NCBI GenBank assembly: GCA_009838915.1
Contig: VXQT01000027.1
Location: 62,001 to 126,000, forward strand
Length of the DNA: 64,000 nt
Direction of reading: 5' to 3'
Origin: Chloroflexota bacterium
GTDB taxonomy: Bacteria > Chloroflexota > Dehalococcoidia > Bin125
The translations under genes and the position numbers were made by a program. The notes beneath the pieces are model-generated. The model was not told the DNA's origin. It made no database searches and saw only the letters and a program-made list of their open reading frames with translations. The first letter of the stretch is position 1, and each line of letters opens with the position of its first letter. Shown here in pieces: positions 8,975 to 18,493 of this stretch.

Positions 8975-10264
8975 CTAGCTGCTGGGGTTGCTGTTTGGGC
9001 TAAAGGCGCGGACAAATCCGGAGAGTCCGGAGTACAGCGAGTCCAGCAGCGACCCGCCGGACTCCGCTTGCCGGCCAAAGCTGTTGGATTGTCCGGCGGA
9101 GATTGCGTCGCCGGAATCGAGCATCCAGTCGAGCATGCCGACCGCGCCCAGCGCGTTGGGATGGCGCAGCTTGTCGGCAAGTCCGTACAGGTCGCCAGGC
9201 TCGCCGATTCGCGCGGGCGATTCGAGCGCCTTGCTGAAGAGCAGGTCGATGCCTTGCAACGTGGCTCCGCTGCCGATCAGGATGATGCCACCGGCGACGG
9301 AGTGCTGGAGTCGGAACTCGGCAATTCGATTGGCGATCATGCTGATCGTTTCACTGGCGCGGGCGTTGATGATCTCGGCGACCAACGAAGGATCTGCGTC
9401 GTGCATTCCTCCGTCGGCCGAGAATCCGCGCAGCTGGATTTGCGCGGTGTCGTTGGGCACCAGTTGCGGGATCGCCCACCCGTGCGACCGCATGACCGAG
9501 AGTGCCTCGTCGTTGGCACAGTGCAGGCCGACGGAGAGATCGCGGGCGATATGCGACGTGCCGATCGGCAGGGCGGAGGTGTGGGAGATCGCGCCGTCCT
9601 CGAAGGCGGTCAGCGTGGTCGTGCCGGAATCGAGTCCCACGACCAGCGCACCGAATTCCTTCTCGTCGCTGCGCACGGCGCGCTCGGCAGCGACGACTGG
9701 TTTGGCCGCGATCAGTTCAACATCGACGCCTGCATTCTGGACGCAGTGAGCAGCGTTCTGTATGGCGCTCTGCGACGCCGTAACGAGATGCATGGAGACG
9801 TCGAGTCGTTGGCCGTGTTGGCCGCGCGGATCAAACGAGCGGCGGTCGGCGTCGACGACGTAGTAGCGCGGGATCGCATGGACCAGTGAGGCGACGTGGT
9901 TGATCGTGACGGCGCGTCCGGAGTCGATGGCGCGCACCAGATCGGCGTCGCGAATCGGTTCGCCGATCGAGGGCAGCGCGACGGCGCCGCGATTGTTCAT
10001 ACTCTGCAGATGCGCGCCGGAGAGGGCGATGCCGACGGACAGGATCTGTCGGCCGGAGGATGCTTCGGCCTGATCCAATGATGCGCGGATTGAGTCGGCG
10101 GCACGCGATACATGGCTGATTTGACCAGCCTCGATCCCGCTCGACGGCGCCCGCCCAACGCCGAGGATGTGCAACTGGCCCAGGTCGTCACGTTCGCCAA
10201 CGACCGTCGTGATAGCGGATGTTCCCAGATCAATCGCGACACTGGCGTTGGATGTTGGCGGCAT
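8975..10264 (-). CDS. ftsA: Cell division protein FtsA
   Basis: FtsA is an actin-fold ATPase that tethers FtsZ to the membrane. The 429-residue protein begins SVAIDLGTSAITTVVGE (phosphate 1 loop), continues with a SHVAR segment typical of the 1C subdomain, VVGLDSGTTTLTAFEDG (phosphate 2), and GGIILIGSGATLQGI (adenosine loop). The C-terminal stretch LSGFVRAFSPN is a plausible short amphipathic membrane anchor. It sits between ftsQ and ftsZ, as in most dcw clusters. Confidence 0.94.
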   Translation of the reverse strand: MPPTSNASVAIDLGTSAITTVVGERDDLGQLHILGVGRAPSSGIEAGQISHVSRAADSIRASLDQAEASSGRQILSVGIALSGAHLQSMNNRGAVALPSIGEPIRDADLVRAIDSGRAVTINHVASLVHAIPRYYVVDADRRSFDPRGQHGQRLDVSMHLVTASQSAIQNAAHCVQNAGVDVELIAAKPVVAAERAVRSDEKEFGALVVGLDSGTTTLTAFEDGAISHTSALPIGTSHIARDLSVGLHCANDEALSVMRSHGWAIPQLVPNDTAQIQLRGFSADGGMHDADPSLVAEIINARASETISMIANRIAEFRLQHSVAGGIILIGSGATLQGIDLLFSKALESPARIGEPGDLYGLADKLRHPNALGAVGMLDWMLDSGDAISAGQSNSFGRQAESGGSLLDSLYSGLSGFVRAFSPNSNPSS

Positions 10265-10294
10265 GTTCGCTCCCGAGTTCGTGTCCTGTTGGAT

Positions 10295-11269
10295 CTACCG
10301 CGTTGACGCAGCCGCCGAAGTCGGCTCCCGGCTCGGCGACTCCGTGTTGTCGGCGAAGTGTGCGGTGTGAGGCTCGCGATTGAGGACGCCCCGACCGAGG
10401 TTGAGCCCGATCTCCACACTCGGGCGCAATCCAAAGCGCAGATCGGCGAAGAGCAATGGTTCACCGCGCCCCTGCGCCTCCTCTTCGAGCAGTGCCCAGA
10501 CGGTGTACTTGAAATCGAGCCCGTCGGCGCCACCGAAGACGATCCGCCCGTGTTCGGTAACGACCACTAGGCCGTCAACGAGCGACCACTCGTAGGAGAG
10601 CACGGCGGGCAACGGCAGCGGCGCGCCGCGCCGGTGTAGCTCGTCGGCCATCTGCAGCGCGGTCGTGTCGACCTGTGCGCCGGCGGCGATCGCCGGCAGA
10701 GCCGAAACCTGGGTCACGATGGGTCCGTCATACGCGGGCGCTGGGCCCTCGAGGACGATGCCCTCTGAATCAATTGCCCACACTGTGTCGTTTGCCCGCC
10801 ACCGGCCCCACGGGGCTCGCTCCACTATGGCGACTTTGATGCCATTTGGCCAGTCCCGGCTGATTTCGACCTCTTTGACCATCGGTAAGGCGCGAATGCG
10901 TTGCCGCGCGGCCTCAAGATCGGCGAGCAGCACGTGCTGACCCTTCACGCCTGCGAGTTGCTTCACAGACGCAGCGGAGACGACATGCGCGCCTTCGACT
11001 TCGACGCGGCTGATGTCGAGCAGGGGAGAGTTGAGGATCGCGAGCGCCGCGCCAAGCACGGCTATGGCCAGAACAAGCGCGGCGAACATGAACAGCGGCC
11101 AGCGAATCCTGAACGGGGCGAGCGCACGGTCCGCCGACATCGATGCCAGGCGCAAGAACAGCCTGCGTCGGCGGCTCGCCGGGACGGGATGCACATGTAC
11201 GTGATCAAGCGTCGAGGCGTCTTCCACCGGCGGACTATCTTGCCCGGACTCGAAGTGCGTTCTGCTCAC
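10295..11269 (-). CDS. ftsQ: Cell division protein FtsQ/DivIB
   Basis: This 324-residue bitopic membrane protein has a basic cytoplasmic N-terminus of about 60 residues, one transmembrane helix (PLFMFAALVLAIAVLGAAL), then an extracytoplasmic POTRA domain (ISRVEVEGAHVVSAASVKQLAGV... VKEVEISRDWPNGIKVAIVERAPWG) and the FtsQ beta domain. FtsQ links FtsL and FtsB-type proteins with the late divisome. Its ATG overlaps the ddl stop by 4 bases. Low sequence conservation is normal for FtsQ; position and topology carry the call. Confidence 0.9.
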   Translation of the reverse strand: MSRTHFESGQDSPPVEDASTLDHVHVHPVPASRRRRLFLRLASMSADRALAPFRIRWPLFMFAALVLAIAVLGAALAILNSPLLDISRVEVEGAHVVSAASVKQLAGVKGQHVLLADLEAARQRIRALPMVKEVEISRDWPNGIKVAIVERAPWGRWRANDTVWAIDSEGIVLEGPAPAYDGPIVTQVSALPAIAAGAQVDTTALQMADELHRRGAPLPLPAVLSYEWSLVDGLVVVTEHGRIVFGGADGLDFKYTVWALLEEEAQGRGEPLLFADLRFGLRPSVEIGLNLGRGVLNREPHTAHFADNTESPSREPTSAAASTR

Positions 11270-12378
11270 AGAAGCGCCTCGCGATCGGCCGCGGTGGGGC
11301 CGTCGGCCCGGTTGCGGCGGCGTTCAATGGCAAGATCGACAAGTCGGTCGATCAGGTCGCTCAGCGGAATGCCGGCAGCCTCAAAGACGCGGGGGTACAT
11401 CGAGGCTGACGTAAACCCGGGAATGGTGTTTAGTTCACCCAGCCAGAAGCGCCCGTCATCGGCGACCAGAAAGTCCGCGCGGACCATGCCCTCGGCGCCT
11501 ACGGCGCTCCAGGCTTCAAGTGCGGCGCGCTGAAGCTGTTCGGCGAGCTTTGCATCGAGCCGCGCCGGTGCGATCAGTTCGGTGGCGGGGTCTTCGTACT
11601 TGGCGATGTAGTCGTAGAAGGGTCGCTGCGTGCGAATCTCGCCCGGCGGCGAGACGATTGGCGGCCGGCCGCCAGATGATCCAAGCACGCCGCATTCGAT
11701 TTCGCGTGGCGAGGGCATGGCCTCTTCGATTAGGACGTCGGAGTCGTAGGCGAACGCCGCGGCGAGGGCGTCGGCAGCCTCTTCGCGCGAGTCAACCCGG
11801 CCGGCGCCGATGCTGGAGCCGCCGCGCGACGGCTTGACGAAGTAGGGATAGCCGACTTCGGCGGCTCGCCGCGCCACGGCGGTCGGATCGCTTCGCCAAT
11901 CGTCGCAGGAGACCACGATGTCAGGCGCGACGGGGATGCCCACATCGCGCAGGAGCCGCTTGCAGCGGGCCTTGTCCATGGCGAGCGCGGATGCGGCGAC
12001 GCCGGAGCCGACGTAGGGTAGGTCCAGCGTCTCGATGAATCCTTGTAGCACGCCATCTTCGCCGGACGTCCCATGGATCAAAGGAAAGACGGCATCGCAT
12101 TGCGCAAGGACGGCAAGGGTCGACTGTGGGATGCGAGTTGTTCGGGGCGCCGCCGGATCTGCGATCTCCTCGGGTCCGCCCTCCTGCATGACCGACAGGG
12201 CGCGGCTTGACTCTTCGGGGGTGAGCCACAGGCCAGTGCGCGAGACGGCGAAGGGGACCATCCGCCAGCGCTCAGCGTTGGCTGCGGCCATCACGGCTCG
12301 CGCCGAGCGAATCGAGATCGTGTGTTCGACGGATGCGCCACCGAAGACAACGCCCAGACTCCGAGGGGCCTCAGTCAC
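11266..12378 (-). CDS. ddl: D-alanine--D-alanine ligase
   Basis: Ddl is an ATP-grasp enzyme making the D-Ala-D-Ala dipeptide that MurF adds to the muropeptide. Visible parts are LGVVFGGASVEHTISI at the N-terminus, FPLIHGTSGEDGVLQG, LPYVGSGVAASALAMDK, YFVKPSRGGSSIGAG, and the metal site DGRFWLGELNTIPGFT. I take the GTG at 12378, which overlaps the murB stop; a start five codons earlier (12393) is also possible. The length of about 370 residues is typical. Confidence 0.95.
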   Translation of the reverse strand: MTEAPRSLGVVFGGASVEHTISIRSARAVMAAANAERWRMVPFAVSRTGLWLTPEESSRALSVMQEGGPEEIADPAAPRTTRIPQSTLAVLAQCDAVFPLIHGTSGEDGVLQGFIETLDLPYVGSGVAASALAMDKARCKRLLRDVGIPVAPDIVVSCDDWRSDPTAVARRAAEVGYPYFVKPSRGGSSIGAGRVDSREEAADALAAAFAYDSDVLIEEAMPSPREIECGVLGSSGGRPPIVSPPGEIRTQRPFYDYIAKYEDPATELIAPARLDAKLAEQLQRAALEAWSAVGAEGMVRADFLVADDGRFWLGELNTIPGFTSASMYPRVFEAAGIPLSDLIDRLVDLAIERRRNRADGPTAADREALL

Positions 12379-13303
12379 CGGCGGCCTCCTCACCGATCAC
12401 CGCGATCTCCGGGACCAGCGTGACGCCGAACTGATCCTGGACCGAGTCGCGGACCCGGTCGATGAGCGCCAGGAAGTCCCCGGCCCGGGCGTTGGCGACA
12501 TCGGTGTTGAGGATGTAGTTGGCATGCAGCTCGGAGACCATTGCTGCGCCGATGCTCGCGCCTTTGAGCCCGGCCTGTTCGATCAACTGTCCGGCAGTGC
12601 GCAGGTCGTCGGGAGGATTCTTGAATGTGGAACCGAGCGACGGCCCGCTGGGCGCATTGGCCCTGCGCAGCGCTTCCACGCGGTCGATCTCGGCCAGCGA
12701 TGCGAAGACGTCGCCTTCGCGCAACTGCAGCGTGAGCGAGGTGACGATGTGATCACTCAAATCGCCGTCACGAAAGCGCGAGGTCCGGTAGCCCAGTTCC
12801 AGTTCGCCGGCCTCAAGCCGGACGAGTTCGCCATCCGGGCTGATGGCGCGGACTTCGACGAGCGCGTCGGACAGGTCGGAGCCGTATGCGCCGGCGTTGG
12901 TCGGCAGGCCGCCACCGATCGCGCCGGGAATGCCGGCAGCCCACTCGAGGCCGGCGAGTCCGGCGCGCGCGGTCGAGCGGGCGAGCGCGGCGAATCGCAT
13001 GCCGGAGTCGACCTCGATCTGGTCATCGTCCAGCCGCCGGCAGCCGCGGGTCTCGTTCTTGACCACCACACCGCGGATGCCGCCGTCGCGGATCAGCACG
13101 TTTGAGCCCGCGCCGAGCAGAGTCAGCGGAGTGCCTGAGCAGCGGACTGCTCGGACCAGATCGATCAACCCGTCGACATCTCGGACGTTCACAAACCAGT
13201 CTGCGGGTCCTCCGACCTGGACGAAGGTGTGGCGGCCGAGCGGTTCACTTCGCCGCGCATTGAGCTCTTGCAAGAGGGCCTGGAGTATCTGGCCTCGTGT
13301 CAT
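12371..13303 (-). CDS. murB: UDP-N-acetylenolpyruvoylglucosamine reductase
   Basis: MurB is the FAD enzyme that reduces UDP-GlcNAc-enolpyruvate to UDP-MurNAc with NADPH. HTFVQVGGPADWFV and LLGAGSNVLIRDGGIRGVVV are FAD-binding segments, LEWAAGIPGAIGGGLPTNAGAYG is the family core, and SLGSTFKNP contains the catalytic Ser that protonates the intermediate. VSELHANYILN and the late Glu follow. The length is 310 residues. It overlaps murC by 4 bases and ddl by 8-23 bases depending on the ddl start. Confidence 0.96.
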   Translation of the reverse strand: MTRGQILQALLQELNARRSEPLGRHTFVQVGGPADWFVNVRDVDGLIDLVRAVRCSGTPLTLLGAGSNVLIRDGGIRGVVVKNETRGCRRLDDDQIEVDSGMRFAALARSTARAGLAGLEWAAGIPGAIGGGLPTNAGAYGSDLSDALVEVRAISPDGELVRLEAGELELGYRTSRFRDGDLSDHIVTSLTLQLREGDVFASLAEIDRVEALRRANAPSGPSLGSTFKNPPDDLRTAGQLIEQAGLKGASIGAAMVSELHANYILNTDVANARAGDFLALIDRVRDSVQDQFGVTLVPEIAVIGEEAAGD

Positions 13304-14670
13304 GCTGAGCCGCCACCCGACCGGCGCAACTCGCGCAGAATGATCGGTCCGGCCGCGTCGATGTCGCCAGCGCCCATCGTGATGATCAGGTCGTTGGCCG
13401 TCGCGCGCTCCGCGGCGAGGCGAGCACTCTGCTCGATCGAGCCACCGTACTCGGCATCGGGAGCATCGATCTCGGCTGCGAGCTGTTCCGACGTCGTTTC
13501 CTCGCCGCTCATGTCGCGGGCGGCGTAGGTGTCGACTGTGTAGACGACGTCAGCCTTGCCGAAACAGGTCCGGAAGCCGTCCAACAGGTACGAGGTCCGG
13601 GTGTAGGTGTGAGGCTGAAAGAGTACGACGGTGCGGCGTTCCGGCCAACGCTGTTTCGCGGCGTCGATTGCGGCGGACACCTCGGTCGGGTGATGGGCGT
13701 AGTCGTCGAGCACGATCACGCCTTCCGCATCGCCGTGCAACTGAAAGCGCCGGTTGACGCCGCGGAAGGTCCGTAACGCCTCGACGGCTTGTCCCAGGTC
13801 GAATCCGGCCTGTTGCAATGCGGCGAGCGCGGTGGTTGCGTTCTGCAACTGGTACTCGCCGGGTTGTTGCAATGCGCCGCGATGCTGTCCGCTCGGTGTG
13901 GACAGCAGATACTCGTCATCGAGATCGCGGATGGCATAGTCGGCATCGCCGCGGGACGAGCAGGTAACCACACGCACGTCCGATCGCGCCGCGCTGAGAC
14001 GTTGCGTGATCTGTCTCGCCGCGGGTGAGTCGCTTCCCACCACTAGCACGCCGCCAGTGTTGAGCGTTTCGACGTACTGAAGGAATGCGGCTTCGAGCGC
14101 GTCCTGTGAGCCGTAGTAGTCGAGGTGATCCGGCTCGCAGTTGGTGAGCACCGCGACCGAGGGGGTGTAGTGATGAAATGCGCGTCCATACTCATCTGCT
14201 TCAAGCACCAGCCACGGATCCGTACCGCGTCGCGCGTGTACGCAGAAGTCGGGCGCTTCGCCGCCGATCACGTAACCGACGTCGCGTCCGGATGCTCGCA
14301 TGCAGTGCGCGATCATCCCGGTAGTTGTGGTCTTTCCGTGTGTCCCGCCGACGGTGATTACGTTGCGCGGCGCCGCGATTTCACTCAGCAGCTCGGCTCG
14401 CGTCTGCACCGGGATGCCGAGTTCCAGCGCACGGGCGACTTCGGGATGCGACTCCGGCACAGCGGCGGTGCGTACGACCTGGGTCGCGGTGGTGACGTGA
14501 TGTTCGTTATGTCCGATCAGGATGTTCGCGCCTCGGGCTCGCAGCGAGTCCAGGATCGGCGCGTCGGAGCGGTCGCAGCCTGATACGACCAGGCCGTCGT
14601 CGAGCAGAATGTGGGCGAGGGCCGACATGTGGATCCCGCCGATACCTACGAAGTGAACGTTGATCGTCAT
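13300..14670 (-). CDS. murC: UDP-N-acetylmuramate--L-alanine ligase
   Basis: MurC adds L-Ala to UDP-MurNAc. The sequence begins with the Rossmann segment VHFVGIGGIHMSALAHILL, has the Walker-type loop VGGTHGKTTTTGMIAH near residue 108, VLEADEYGRAFHHYTPSVAVLTNCEPDHLD, and the C-terminal DDYAHHPTEVSAAI and PHTYTRTSYLLDGF blocks typical of MurC. The length of 456 residues is normal. It lies 7 bases after murG and is coupled to murB. Confidence 0.97.
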   Translation of the reverse strand: MTINVHFVGIGGIHMSALAHILLDDGLVVSGCDRSDAPILDSLRARGANILIGHNEHHVTTATQVVRTAAVPESHPEVARALELGIPVQTRAELLSEIAAPRNVITVGGTHGKTTTTGMIAHCMRASGRDVGYVIGGEAPDFCVHARRGTDPWLVLEADEYGRAFHHYTPSVAVLTNCEPDHLDYYGSQDALEAAFLQYVETLNTGGVLVVGSDSPAARQITQRLSAARSDVRVVTCSSRGDADYAIRDLDDEYLLSTPSGQHRGALQQPGEYQLQNATTALAALQQAGFDLGQAVEALRTFRGVNRRFQLHGDAEGVIVLDDYAHHPTEVSAAIDAAKQRWPERRTVVLFQPHTYTRTSYLLDGFRTCFGKADVVYTVDTYAARDMSGEETTSEQLAAEIDAPDAEYGGSIEQSARLAAERATANDLIITMGAGDIDAAGPIILRELRRSGGGSA

Positions 14671-14677
14671 CGTTACG

Positions 14678-15790
14678 TCACTTTGCCACAGCCATGATCA
14701 CTTCGGCAATACGCGCGGCGGCGTCAGTCCGGCGCAGACGCCGCATGGACTCACGCATCGATTCGAGCCGCTGTGTATCGCCCAGCAGCGAGGTCGTGAG
14801 GTCGAAGAGCTGATCGTCGACGCGTTCGTCGTCGATCAGGACGGCCGCGCCGGCGTCGGCCAGGAGTTGCGCGTTGTAGCGCTGGTGGCCTCCGGCCTCG
14901 CCAAGCGGAGCGAGGACAGCCGGGAGCGCCGCGGCGGGATACTCGCCCATCACCGACGCGCCGGCACGGGAGACGGCGAGGTCGCACGCCGCCATGGCCA
15001 GCGGCATCTCCTCGGCCATGTAGGAATACAGCCGGTAGCGGGAGCGGAGCCTGGCGGGCAGTGCCTCGCGCAGCCTCGCGAGTCGGTCGTAGTCGTCTCG
15101 CCCGGAAATGTGGACGAGCTGCGTGTGAGTCAGCCAGGCATCGAGTCGTTCGGCAATGCAGTCGTTGATTCGCCGCGCGCCGCGTACCGCCCCGGTCACG
15201 AGCAGGGCAGGTCCGCCGTTGAGCTGAAAGTGGGCGCGAGCGAGCGGCTTGTCGAGGTCGTGGAAGCCCTGTCGCAAGGGATAACCGGTCACCACGGCCT
15301 TGCCGGTTCGGTAGCGCTGGGCTGAGCGCTCGTGGGTCACGCAAATCCGGCTGGCCAGCGGCGCGAGCAGGCGCAGCGTCCAGCCCGGCTCGATGTCGGG
15401 CTGGAGCAAGACGATCGGCCGGCGCATGAGCCAGGCGGCGACGCCGACCGGCGCGGACACGTAGCCGCCGGTAAGAAAGACCACCTGGGGCCGAAAGCGG
15501 GCGATCAGCGCCAGCGCGTCGAGCACGCCGGTGGCAGTCGCGCCCAGGGAAAGCAACTGGGAGAGCGGATTGCGACCGCGCAACGCGCGGGCGGCGATCG
15601 TCGCATAGGTAAGGCCTGCTTCGACGGCCAGTTCAGACTCGACGCCGTCGGCCGTGCCGGCGAAGCGAAACACGATCTCGGTTTCCTGTTCATTCCCCAG
15701 ACCGCGCACCGCATCGGCCACGGCGAAGGCGGGAAACACGTGACCTCCGGATCCGCCTCCGGAAAGCAGCACGCGTAGAGGCCGTGTCAT
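14678..15790 (-). CDS. murG: UDP-GlcNAc:undecaprenyl-PP-MurNAc-pentapeptide transferase
   Basis: MurG is the GT-B glycosyltransferase that converts lipid I to lipid II on the inner membrane face. The N-terminal glycine loop LLSGGGSGGHVFPAFAVA, the membrane-facing PQVVFLTGGYVSAPVGVAA, and the acceptor/donor motif DLAVSRAGASVMGEYPAAALPAVLAP are visible. The length is 370 residues. The ATG overlaps the ftsW stop (ATGA). Confidence 0.95.
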   Translation of the reverse strand: MTRPLRVLLSGGGSGGHVFPAFAVADAVRGLGNEQETEIVFRFAGTADGVESELAVEAGLTYATIAARALRGRNPLSQLLSLGATATGVLDALALIARFRPQVVFLTGGYVSAPVGVAAWLMRRPIVLLQPDIEPGWTLRLLAPLASRICVTHERSAQRYRTGKAVVTGYPLRQGFHDLDKPLARAHFQLNGGPALLVTGAVRGARRINDCIAERLDAWLTHTQLVHISGRDDYDRLARLREALPARLRSRYRLYSYMAEEMPLAMAACDLAVSRAGASVMGEYPAAALPAVLAPLGEAGGHQRYNAQLLADAGAAVLIDDERVDDQLFDLTTSLLGDTQRLESMRESMRRLRRTDAAARIAEVIMAVAK

Positions 15791-17154
15791 CCGCCGTCTC
15801 CTCGGCCGCTGTGGAAGGGAGACGGCTTCGGCGGGCGCTGCGGCCGCGGTGCGACATCGCGAGTGGGCGCCGCGTCGTTGAGCGGCGGATCGGCAGAGAC
15901 TGGGAACTCGCCTCGACCGTAGCGGGAGATGGAGACGAGGATGCCGGCCGCGGCCAAGGAGGCGATCAGGGCGGAGGAACCGAAGCTGAGGAATGGCAGC
16001 GGGATGCCGGTCAGGACGATCGTGCGCGTTACACCGGCGATATTGAAGAACGCCTGCAACGCGAACCAGGCGACGATGCCAAAGGCGAGCAGCGTGCCAA
16101 ACCGATCTTCCGCCCGCATACCGGCTCGAATACCCCGGTAGATCAACGCGCCGAATATTGCCAGCACGATCATCGCGCCGAGCATGCCCGTCTCTTCACC
16201 GATGATCGCAAAGACGCCGTCAGTATGGGCCGAAGGGACGTAGAAGAACTTCTGCCGCGACGCGCCGAGTCCGACGCCGGTCAGACCGCCCGAGCCAAGC
16301 GTTGAGACCAGGTTGATGATCTGGAACCCGGCATCCTGGGCGAACTCCTCGGCATTGAAGAAGGAGCGCACGCGCTCCAGGCCGTAGCCGAAGAGGCCGA
16401 TGATCAGGAAGAGCACGCCGCTGCCGCCGATGAAGAGGATCACCATGTGCTTCAGCGCGGCACCGGCGAGGAAGAACATGACCACGCCGGTGGCGGAAAT
16501 TGCCGCGAAGGTGCCCAGGTCGGGCTCGAGCATGATCAGTCCGCCGACGCTGCCGATGATGAAGCAGAACGGCGCCAGACCCAGGGGAATGCGCTTGATC
16601 TCGTCGCCCTTCGCAGCGAGCCAGGCGGCGACATAGATGCAGATCGCGAGCTTGGCGAACTCGGACGGTTGCAGCGCCGGCAGTGAGCCGATCTGAATCC
16701 AGCGTTGCGCGCCGTTCTCTTCGTGACCGACTCCCGGGACCAACACCAGCATCAGCAGGACCAGCGCCCCGCCGATGATTAGGGATGAGATCCTCTGCCA
16801 GCGGCGGTAGTCGATATTGGCCAGCACGCCGAATGCGATCAGGCCGATTCCTGCCCCGATTACCTGGCGCAAGGCGAAGTGGTGCGTGTTGCCATGCAGC
16901 TCCTGCGAGATGGCCAGCGACGACGAGAACACGAAGATCAGACCGATGAAGACCAGTGCCAGCACCGACAGGACCAGCACCCAGTCGGGCGGAGAGGCGG
17001 GACGACGCAACCTACGGATGATGCGCCGTCCAACTGTGTGTCGCCCGTCCTCGCCGGAAGGAGCGGCGGCCGCGCGGCCGGGCACTCGGACCCGTCCCAG
17101 CACTCCGGTTGAATCCGACTGCGCCGACGGTGCGGCTGCGCGATCAACGCTCAT
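15787..17154 (-). CDS. ftsW: SEDS peptidoglycan polymerase FtsW
   Basis: FtsW polymerises lipid II during septation together with FtsI. After a hydrophilic N-terminus of about 70 residues come about ten membrane segments (WVLVLSVLALVFIGLIFVFSSSLAI onward) and the SEDS hallmarks GAQRWIQIGSLPALQPSEFAKL and GIPLPFLSFGSSALIASLAAAGILVSI. I chose the ATG at 17154 (MSVDRAAAPS), which overlaps the murD stop by 11 bases. A much longer reading frame extends upstream but runs inside murD. The C-terminus is basic and proline-rich. Confidence 0.95.
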   Translation of the reverse strand: MSVDRAAAPSAQSDSTGVLGRVRVPGRAAAAPSGEDGRHTVGRRIIRRLRRPASPPDWVLVLSVLALVFIGLIFVFSSSLAISQELHGNTHHFALRQVIGAGIGLIAFGVLANIDYRRWQRISSLIIGGALVLLMLVLVPGVGHEENGAQRWIQIGSLPALQPSEFAKLAICIYVAAWLAAKGDEIKRIPLGLAPFCFIIGSVGGLIMLEPDLGTFAAISATGVVMFFLAGAALKHMVILFIGGSGVLFLIIGLFGYGLERVRSFFNAEEFAQDAGFQIINLVSTLGSGGLTGVGLGASRQKFFYVPSAHTDGVFAIIGEETGMLGAMIVLAIFGALIYRGIRAGMRAEDRFGTLLAFGIVAWFALQAFFNIAGVTRTIVLTGIPLPFLSFGSSALIASLAAAGILVSISRYGRGEFPVSADPPLNDAAPTRDVAPRPQRPPKPSPFHSGRGDGG

Positions 17155-18493
17155 CGGCCACACTCTCTTTCGGTCGCAGCGCCTCGACCAGGTCGCGGAA
17201 GTGTTGTCCGCGAGCTTCGAAGTTGGGGTAGGCGTCGAACGAGGTGCCGCCGGGCGAGAGTAGAACCGCATCGCCTGGCTGCGCTGCACCGACGGTTTCG
17301 GCGAACGCCGACGCAAGGTCTCCTGCGTGTCGAGCTTCGACGCCCTGTTCGGCGCACCACTGCGCCCACGCGGCGCCTGTCTCGCCGAACAGCACCGCGC
17401 GGCGCACGCGGCGGCGGAGCTCATCGACCAGCGGGTCGAGCGGCAGGCGCTTGTCGCGTCCGCCGAGCATCAGCACAATCGGTCCGTCGATTGCTCTGAT
17501 ACCGGCCAGTGTTCGCTCCGGCGTGGTTGCGATCGAGTCGTTGACGAAGCGCACACCGTCCAGTTCGGCGACCAGCTCCAACCGATGCGCCACGCCGGCG
17601 AACGTCGAGAGCACGGCGGCGGCGGCATCGTCGGATACGAGTTCGCCGACAATGGCCAGCGCCGCGAGCGCATTACGCAGATTGTGCTGTCCGGGAATCT
17701 TCAGCTCGTCGGCATCCATGAGGCGGCGGCCGTTGCGGAACACGTGGCCGCGATCGCAGTGGGCCGCGGCGCGGCAAGGCGGCTCTCCGATCCCAAACCA
17801 CTCATTCGCCGCCGATCCGAGGCGGGACGCATGAGCCGCTCGCGGCTCATCGAACGGCAGCACCACACGGTCGGTCCCCGTCTGGTACTCGACGATTCGG
17901 TACTTCAACGCCTGGTAGTCGTCCCAGTCGAACTGGTCGAGGTGATTGGGGGTGATGTTGGTGATCGCGGCGACCTGTGGGCTGCGCGTCGTCCGCAGGA
18001 GCTGGGTGTGCGAGAGCTCGGCGACTACGGTTGTGTCCGGGGCAATGTCCGGAAGCTGGCCCAACAGTCCTCGGCCGATATTGCCCCCCAGGACGCAGTC
18101 GACTTCGGCACGGCTGAGCAACTCGTGTACCAGCGTCGTCGTCGTGGTCTTGCCGGCGCTGCCGGTGATGCCAATCACGCGATTTGAGGGACAACGTTCG
18201 AAGAAGACTTGCGTCGGTCCGAAGACGGGCAACCCGCGCCTGGCCGCGTCGACCAATAGCGTCGAATCCCAAGGCACGCCCTGGCTTGCGATCAGGGCGT
18301 CGAGGCCCTGGAGCAGTGAGACGTCGTCCTGGTCTCGCATTGCTCGGCGGGGGTTGCGATCGACCGTGACCACTTCCGCGCCTTCGCGGACCAGAAACTG
18401 GAACGCATCGCGTCCCTCGATGCCCATCCCCACCACAGCGACGCGCTGTCCGGTGAACGAGGCGGGGGCTTCGATTGGCTGGGGCAGGCTCAC
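17144..18493 (-). CDS. murD: UDP-N-acetylmuramoylalanine--D-glutamate ligase
   Basis: MurD adds D-Glu to UDP-MurNAc-L-Ala. It shows RVAVVGMGIEGRDAFQFL, VIGITGSAGKTTTTTLVHELL, GGNIGRGLLGQLP, TNITPNHLDQFDWDDYQALKYRIVEYQ, GQHNLRNALAALAI and VLMLGGRDKRLPLDPL. The GTG at 18493 overlaps the mraY TGA (GTGA), giving 449 residues; the longer open frame upstream lies inside mraY and is not coding. One small oddity is SAGKTTTTT where GTNGKTT is more common. Confidence 0.95.
   Translation of the reverse strand: MSLPQPIEAPASFTGQRVAVVGMGIEGRDAFQFLVREGAEVVTVDRNPRRAMRDQDDVSLLQGLDALIASQGVPWDSTLLVDAARRGLPVFGPTQVFFERCPSNRVIGITGSAGKTTTTTLVHELLSRAEVDCVLGGNIGRGLLGQLPDIAPDTTVVAELSHTQLLRTTRSPQVAAITNITPNHLDQFDWDDYQALKYRIVEYQTGTDRVVLPFDEPRAAHASRLGSAANEWFGIGEPPCRAAAHCDRGHVFRNGRRLMDADELKIPGQHNLRNALAALAIVGELVSDDAAAAVLSTFAGVAHRLELVAELDGVRFVNDSIATTPERTLAGIRAIDGPIVLMLGGRDKRLPLDPLVDELRRRVRRAVLFGETGAAWAQWCAEQGVEARHAGDLASAFAETVGAAQPGDAVLLSPGGTSFDAYPNFEARGQHFRDLVEALRPKESVADER

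Noticed and set aside
17155-17424. N-terminal extension of ftsW by 90 codons
   Set aside because: The extension lies inside murD and has shadow-like composition; the ATG at 17154 overlapping the murD stop is the natural start.
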